From positions 41,915 to 105,914 of the forward strand of contig JAYWLB010000081.1 of NCBI GenBank assembly GCA_035967665.1: a DNA stretch of 64,000 nt. Direction: 5' to 3'. Below are positions 59,642 through 64,000 of this stretch, in pieces. The notes below the pieces were generated by a model. That model had not been told where the DNA came from and ran no database searches. It saw only the letters and a program-made list of their open reading frames with translations. The translations under genes were made by a program, and so were the position numbers. Source of the stretch: Arctic95D-9 sp035967665. Its GTDB lineage: Bacteria > Verrucomicrobiota > Verrucomicrobiia > Verrucomicrobiales > DEV007. Within the stretch, counting starts at the first letter, position 1, and every line of letters starts with the position of its first letter.

Positions 59642-62035
59642 TTAGAATTTCATCGACGCCGTGAACATCACAGAACGTGCATCACCGGGAATGAAGTGAC
59701 CTCCGCTCATGCGATCGATGTAGCTCTCGTCGGAAAGATTGCGACCGTTCACCTGCAGGGTGAGATTCTCATTCACGTGGTAACCGATAGAGGCATCCCA
59801 TGTCCAGTATGCAGGGGCAATCCGCTCGCTACCGACACTGTTGATGCGATCACCGATGAAGACAGGACCCGCTCCGAAGAAGAGTCCGTTTTCAAGCTCG
59901 ACCTGACTCCAGAGACTGAAGGTGTCTTCCGGAGTATTGTTGAGGCGTGAACCGACCAACGTAGGATCGAACGCTTTCGTCACTTCACCATCGAGATGTG
60001 TGTAGCTGGCATAGATGCTCCACCAATCAGTGATCGCACCGGACAAGCCGAGCTCAAACCCCTGCACCTGCTGTTCACCGGTCAGGGTGTAAACCGTCGG
60101 ATCAGCAGGATCGATGTCACGGGCATTGGTTTTCTCGGTCTGGAAAATGGCAGCCGTAAGGCTGAGGCGATTTTCAAGAAGGTCCCATTTGGTTCCCAAC
60201 TCGAAAGTCTCGTTTTTCTCAGGATCGACATCAAAGTTCCCCGGGCTGCGACCGTCTTCAGTCAGTGTCAGGAACTCACCGGACGGGTTGAACGAAGTTC
60301 CCCAGCTGAAGTAAACGCTTCCGTTCTCAGCAGGCTTCACAACGATACCCGCGCGACCACTTACCATCTCGTCGACTCGACTGCGGTAAGGCGAACCTGT
60401 CCCTATCGTATCCGTTTCGAATCGCTCATAGCGGATCCCACCGGTTAACTCGAGCCAATCGTTGACCTCCACAGTGTCGAATGCGTAGGCAGCAAGCGTA
60501 TCGGCAGATCCGTGAGTCTCATCGCCATTGCGGACAAATCGGGAGGAAATCGCATCGCCCGGAGTTGGATTGAAGTAATCCGTGATGATTCCCGGGTCGG
60601 AATCTCTACCGTATCTGTCATACTCTTCATGGATGAACTCAAATCCGAGCACAGCATCGTGATGCAGTGAACCGGTATCGAAAGCAGCCGTGAAATCGGT
60701 CTGATTCGCGAAAATCGAGGTGACTTCATCACGATCTTTTCGATCCGAACGACGAACCGTTGCAGGAAACGCAGTCGAATCAAATCGAGGTGATGTCAGA
60801 AGCGAAAGACGGTCTGTTACACCATAGCGAGTTTGATTCCGCACTCCAAAGCTGTCGGAAAAATCGTGCTCGAAACGAACCGTGAACATCGTTGAAGAAA
60901 TCTCCTCAAGATCACGGGTCCGACTTCCGTAGAAGTTATCGAAAACGTCGGGATGGGACGAATTGATATAGGGCACGAGACGGGGATCCGTAGCCGTGTC
61001 AGAAATCCACGGGACACCGAAGTCGGGCAGGTTGTCTTCCTCCATGTGGAAAAAGTTCAGGTAGAGACGGGTGTCATTCGGAATGTAAGAGGTCACGGGA
61101 GCTTTTCCCCCATAGCCGTTCTTATCAAAGTAACTGCTTTTCGGAGAAGGCTCCGAAGTCACATTTTCACCGAGACCGAAGGCAAGTGAGCCCGCGATAC
61201 CCCAGCGACTGTTTCGAGCTGCGTCACGACCGGGAACCCCATTTTCGTGGCCCATCACATTCACACGGAGAGCGCTGCCCTCGATGCCTTTGATCCGGCT
61301 GTTGATATCGATCGTCCCGCGATAGAGATCGTCAGTGCCCACGGAAAGATCCGTGTTCGCGAAGTCATCCAGCTTTGCCATTTTACTGACAAGATTGATT
61401 GAACCACCAGTGGAACCACGACCGGAAGACGCCGAAGACGGCCCCTTAACCACTTCCACCTGCTCGAGGTTGAAAGGATCACGGCTGTATGCACCGAGAT
61501 CACGGATTCCATCGACATAGAAATCAGAACGGGCGGAAAAGCCGCGAATGCTGAGGTTATCTCCCGGAGGAGCCCCCCCTTCACCGGCCTGCATCGTGAT
61601 TCCCGAAACATTGCGAAGCGCGTCACGAAGCGATGTTGCGCCCTGCTGTTGCATCAATTCACTTGAGATCACCTGCACTGACTGAGGCGTATCAAGAAGG
61701 GGCTGTGTGAACTTCGGCGAAGAAAGTCTGTCAGACCGAAGCAACGTATCACTCTGAATAACAGGCTCAGGTGCTTCGACAACAACAGGAGCCGGAGCCG
61801 GACGGGGCGCCGGTTTCGGTCTTGGTGCAGGACGTGGTGCCGGCTCGGGAGCCGCCTCGACGACCTGTGCCGGCAAAGTTCCCGCGTCAGCAGCCTCTGC
61901 CGCCTCAGCTTCCGCTTCCTGAGCATTGGCTCCTCCTGCAGCGCAAAGTGCGCCCACCAGCACAGCTCCTCCTTTAACGGAGCGATTGATATGATTAAGG
62001 CGCTCCTGCCTCAACGATTGGTATTTTGGTTTCAT
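59642..62035 (-). CDS. TonB-dependent siderophore receptor with Pro-rich N-terminal linker
   Basis: A 797-residue outer-membrane receptor. A signal peptide (about 17-39) is followed by an unusual acidic then Pro/Ala/Arg/Lys-rich stretch (about 40-92; PAPRPAPRPKPAPRPAPAPV), where most receptors begin directly with the plug. The plug starts near FTQPLLDTPQSVQVISSELM, with LRDALRNVSGITMQAGEGG, FYVDGIRDLGAYSRDPFNLE and GPSSASSGRGSTGGSINLVS, all typical of Fiu/FhuE-like catecholate or hydroxamate siderophore receptors. The 22-strand barrel ends in the aromatic FTASMKF. It is encoded between the PepSY protein and the PKHD hydroxylase. Confidence 0.93.
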   Translation of the reverse strand: MKPKYQSLRQERLNHINRSVKGGAVLVGALCAAGGANAQEAEAEAAEAADAGTLPAQVVEAAPEPAPRPAPRPKPAPRPAPAPVVVEAPEPVIQSDTLLRSDRLSSPKFTQPLLDTPQSVQVISSELMQQQGATSLRDALRNVSGITMQAGEGGAPPGDNLSIRGFSARSDFYVDGIRDLGAYSRDPFNLEQVEVVKGPSSASSGRGSTGGSINLVSKMAKLDDFANTDLSVGTDDLYRGTIDINSRIKGIEGSALRVNVMGHENGVPGRDAARNSRWGIAGSLAFGLGENVTSEPSPKSSYFDKNGYGGKAPVTSYIPNDTRLYLNFFHMEEDNLPDFGVPWISDTATDPRLVPYINSSHPDVFDNFYGSRTRDLEEISSTMFTVRFEHDFSDSFGVRNQTRYGVTDRLSLLTSPRFDSTAFPATVRRSDRKDRDEVTSIFANQTDFTAAFDTGSLHHDAVLGFEFIHEEYDRYGRDSDPGIITDYFNPTPGDAISSRFVRNGDETHGSADTLAAYAFDTVEVNDWLELTGGIRYERFETDTIGTGSPYRSRVDEMVSGRAGIVVKPAENGSVYFSWGTSFNPSGEFLTLTEDGRSPGNFDVDPEKNETFELGTKWDLLENRLSLTAAIFQTEKTNARDIDPADPTVYTLTGEQQVQGFELGLSGAITDWWSIYASYTHLDGEVTKAFDPTLVGSRLNNTPEDTFSLWSQVELENGLFFGAGPVFIGDRINSVGSERIAPAYWTWDASIGYHVNENLTLQVNGRNLSDESYIDRMSGGHFIPGDARSVMFTASMKF

Positions 62036-62077
62036 TGTTTACAATATTTAACGGTTTGTTAGAGTCTTCTTAGAAAA

Positions 62078-63199
62078 TCAGTTTTGGCTCACCCGGCCTT
62101 GATCAGGGCGCCCGCCTTTTGGGTTTTGCCCGGGACCTGTCCCTTTCGGTCGCTCCCCTTTTTGAATGCCTTCTCCGGGATCGGGCCTGCCTTTCGCGCC
62201 CTCCTGCCCCGGAGCAGCGGATCGTTTCGGTGGTGAGCCACCTTTAGACTGGCGTGGCACCCAGTGGTTATGGGAAAGAGTTCCTGCGAAAATCACAAAA
62301 CCGACAACTGCGGCGACACTCAGGCCGGCGACGCCGAGGACCCGGGTCGGTTTGATTTGCCACCACATAATGAGTCCCGAGATTCCCCAGAAAACCATTG
62401 TCACCCCGGTGGCATCTCCAAAAGCAGTCCAGAGCCAGCGGGTGCTGAAACGATCCGGGTAGTGGTGAGTTTTGTGGAGCCGGGTGAGCAGTTCATATAG
62501 ATCGACTCCGAGCGGAGCACTTATCTCTCTGACCGAAAGCTCACCTGTGACAAGGTTGTGGGAAACATTCCACCGACTCTTCCCGTCTTCACTGACGATA
62601 CGAAACCTTACCGAAGCAGCACCTCGCTCGACGGTCTCTACATCACCCTCGATCTCAACGCCTGCAGCCTCAAAGAGGCGATCAGCCACGCCGGCGCCCC
62701 CGTCGGAATCGTATCCGGCAAGGCCACCCTCAAGAGCTTTCGGGAAAACCGGCTTTGCTCCGTCTTTCGATGACGGATATTGACGAACCACGGCGCTGCC
62801 GTAATTGGGGCTCAAGGTCACTACGGCTTTTCCGTCCTCGGCATTTCCCTGGTAGACCAGAGCGCCTTCGATCACCGCGTCGCCGCTGGAAGCCCGCTTA
62901 AAGGCCAGTCCTTCCGCCTCATTTATTTTTGAAAGAATCTCATCCGCAAGCGCATCGGGATTCGGTTCATTGAAAGTTTTCAGGGCATCAACCTCTGAAG
63001 CCGAATGACTCGAAATCACTTCGACGGAACCGGAAAGATCCGGGTGATTAAACAACATTCCACTGAACCCGAACAGAATGACCCAGGGAAGCAGAATCAA
63101 ACCGGTATACATGTGAATCCGGCGAACCAGCTTCAACACCCTGTTCTTGTTCTTGCGGGAACGGCGGACCTCAGTCCCCTTTTTTTCAGTAAAATTCAT
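62078..63199 (-). CDS. PepSY-domain membrane protein
   Basis: A 373-residue inner-membrane protein. RIHMYTGLILLPWVILFGFSGMLFNH (shown here in outline) is the N-terminal PepSY_TM helix with conserved His residues; TRLHKTHHYPDRF and VTMVFWGISGLIMWWQIKPT mark the second half, and a third helix follows. The tail of about 55 residues is rich in Gly, Pro, Lys and Gln. PepSY_TM proteins next to siderophore receptors are thought to reduce ferric-siderophore iron. It is the first gene of the iron operon, behind a Fur-box-like palindrome, with the receptor gene 42 nt downstream. Confidence 0.88.
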   Translation of the reverse strand: MNFTEKKGTEVRRSRKNKNRVLKLVRRIHMYTGLILLPWVILFGFSGMLFNHPDLSGSVEVISSHSASEVDALKTFNEPNPDALADEILSKINEAEGLAFKRASSGDAVIEGALVYQGNAEDGKAVVTLSPNYGSAVVRQYPSSKDGAKPVFPKALEGGLAGYDSDGGAGVADRLFEAAGVEIEGDVETVERGAASVRFRIVSEDGKSRWNVSHNLVTGELSVREISAPLGVDLYELLTRLHKTHHYPDRFSTRWLWTAFGDATGVTMVFWGISGLIMWWQIKPTRVLGVAGLSVAAVVGFVIFAGTLSHNHWVPRQSKGGSPPKRSAAPGQEGAKGRPDPGEGIQKGERPKGTGPGQNPKGGRPDQGRVSQN

Positions 63200-63220
63200 C
63201 TAATTATCAGAGATATGAGC

Positions 63221-63252
63221 CCGTTATACTATTGAGACTCAATATCAATACG
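63221..63252 (-). promoter_or_regulatory. Promoter with Fur-box-like palindrome
   Basis: TATTGAGACTCAATA (63230-63244) is a perfect 15-bp palindrome (centre base unpaired), flanked on the minus strand by TTGATA (63244-63249) and TATAAC (63224-63229), 25-50 nt before the PepSY start codon. Its AT-rich inverted symmetry and the iron-uptake operon downstream fit binding by Fur or another iron-responsive repressor (inference). Confidence 0.5.
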
Positions 63253-63259
63253 TGACCGT

Positions 63260-63814
63260 ATCGATCTTTGTTTTCAAGTTCCCATTTCAGCGAAAACGGT
63301 CGTCTCTGCGCTAAACAGAGCAATCCGGCGTCAATTCTGACGGATTTGAGAACGAATTAAGAAAGGCGCAGAACCCCTCTCTCTCACGTGAAAGCCAGGT
63401 CTGACGAGTTCCGGTGGAGACAATCATTCCCGGAGGGACACATTTTACAACGGGGACAGGCCTCAACAGGCGCTGCAGGAGTATGCCCGCACGTTCCCGA
63501 AGGGACAGGTTACAAAGGGGACAGGACCGTCCCAGAGGGACAGGTTAATTATTGTTACCACGATCCCTATCGCGGGTCATTTTGCCGTAGTTTAAGAAAA
63601 AAGCCGATTTCAGTAGGAAAATGAGCCTTCCTCACTCATCTCGTCCGCTCAAATGAGCGCTGCGAGGCAAAAGCAAACACCAGAATTGTCCGGGGCACTA
63701 TTCAAGCGCCAGTTAACTACAACAATCCCCTCCGGGGGACTCCCCGCGCTTTTATTTTGAAGGGTTGGAATCGCAAACTCAATTGCAGGCCGCAGGAGCC
63801 TACCTCAAACCCGC
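63260..63814. other. Gene-free stretch between the iron operon and the transposase
   Basis: About 555 nt without a supported gene. It contains the GGGACAGG repeat cluster (63430-63560), a small hairpin CCCC/GGGG near 63727-63737, and otherwise unremarkable sequence. A plus-strand frame of 78 codons (63388-63624) runs through the repeats; its residue composition follows the repeats and shows no family motif, so it is not called. Confidence 0.6.
63430..63560. repeat. Cluster of GGGACAGG-type repeats, REP-like
   Basis: Five copies of GGGACA(GG) occur at 63435, 63453, 63502, 63518 and 63537, three followed by or near TTACAA, TTAATT or TTACC. The last forms a hairpin GTCCC (63529-63533) AGA GGGAC (63537-63541) that can extend past a bulge. 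Such short GGGACAGG/TTACC sequences next to a RAYT gene, which ends 255 nt to the right, look like that transposase's REP-type partner DNA (inference from context). Confidence 0.55.
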
Positions 63815-64000
63815 TTACCCATCTCCCCGTGGCACCTGCGCCGTCCCTATCACTTCATTCCGCAAATCCCGTATCACGCAAAGCCCTTCCCAATTGGCTT
63901 CCCGCATCTCCCTCGCACCACTTTCGCGAGTCTTTCCAAACTTGCCTCGATTTCGCTCAAAGACCTCATTCACAAAACGCGCACTTCCGAGGACTGCGCC
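63815..64000 (-). mobile_element. REP-associated tyrosine transposase (RAYT), C-terminal part, cut by the window edge
   Basis: The last 61 codons of a minus-strand gene that continues beyond the right edge; stop codon TAA at 63815-63817. The readable protein contains GSARFVNEVFERNRGKFGKT, GAREMREANWEGLCVIRD and LRNEVIG. A 'G-S-x-x-F-V-x-E-V-F' start followed by 'R-F-G-x-K-R-x-x-G-A-R' and a final 'L-R-D-L-R' is the usual C-terminus of IS200-like Y1 transposases of the RAYT type in Verrucomicrobia (from memory). The catalytic HUH domain would lie outside the window. Confidence 0.72.

Noticed and set aside
63388..63624. A plus-strand frame of 78 codons near the right end
   Set aside because: It runs through the GGGACAGG repeats and has no recognisable protein signal.

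Overview
The window looks like chromosomal DNA from a heterotrophic member of the PVC group, most likely Verrucomicrobiota. The evidence is indirect but consistent. It has two arylsulfatases, a PSCyt1/DUF1549/DUF1553 gene next to a Tat-exported DUF1501 gene, several beta-propeller/c-type cytochrome ('membrane-bound dehydrogenase') proteins, a Tat-exported Gfo/Idh/MocA protein and a Tat-like sugar epimerase. Base composition and codon use look even throughout. No rRNA, tRNA, CRISPR array, phage or plasmid module was seen. The only mobile element is a REP-associated tyrosine transposase (RAYT) cut by the right edge.

Left part (1-13.4 kb), mostly housekeeping: an FMN-binding PNPOx-family protein; a Kef-type antiporter; an in-frame fusion of ribose-5-phosphate isomerase B to serine hydroxymethyltransferase, with a low-molecular-weight phosphatase upstream; a PtsN-like EIIA; argS; and a MoxR-DUF58-transglutaminase cassette. 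A convergent pair follows, encoding a His/Met-rich outer-membrane protein and a small Cys-containing membrane protein, probably linked to metals.

Middle part (13.5-47 kb), carbohydrate scavenging and sugar-acid catabolism. A minus-strand five-gene operon (DJ-1/PfpI protein, TIM-barrel epimerase, five-haem cytochrome c, beta-propeller, sulfatase) diverges from a XylR-like LacI/AraC hybrid regulator that has a palindrome in its promoter. A lactonase-type propeller, the DUF1553/DUF1501 pair and a second sulfatase come next. A 3-hydroxyisobutyrate-dehydrogenase-like enzyme, an FAH-family 2-keto-3-deoxy-pentonate dehydratase, a YjhG/YagF-type D-xylonate dehydratase and an L-arabinonate-type dehydratase together suggest a non-phosphorylating (Weimberg/Dahms-like) pentose route. 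An SGNH-like gene overlaps a propeller-HEAT-cytochrome gene; 4.3 kb further on the same modules are fused in one protein of about 1170 residues that also carries an F5/8C-like domain.

Right part (47-64 kb): a complete RND efflux operon (outer-membrane factor, adaptor, pump), membrane and TPR proteins, a Gfo/Idh/MocA oxidoreductase, a protein with two tandem STN-like domains, and an iron-uptake operon (PepSY membrane protein, TonB-dependent receptor, PKHD-type hydroxylase) behind a Fur-box-like palindrome. The last 0.6 kb holds GGGACAGG-type repeats and the C-terminal end of the RAYT. All family assignments come from reading motifs by eye; no database search was possible.
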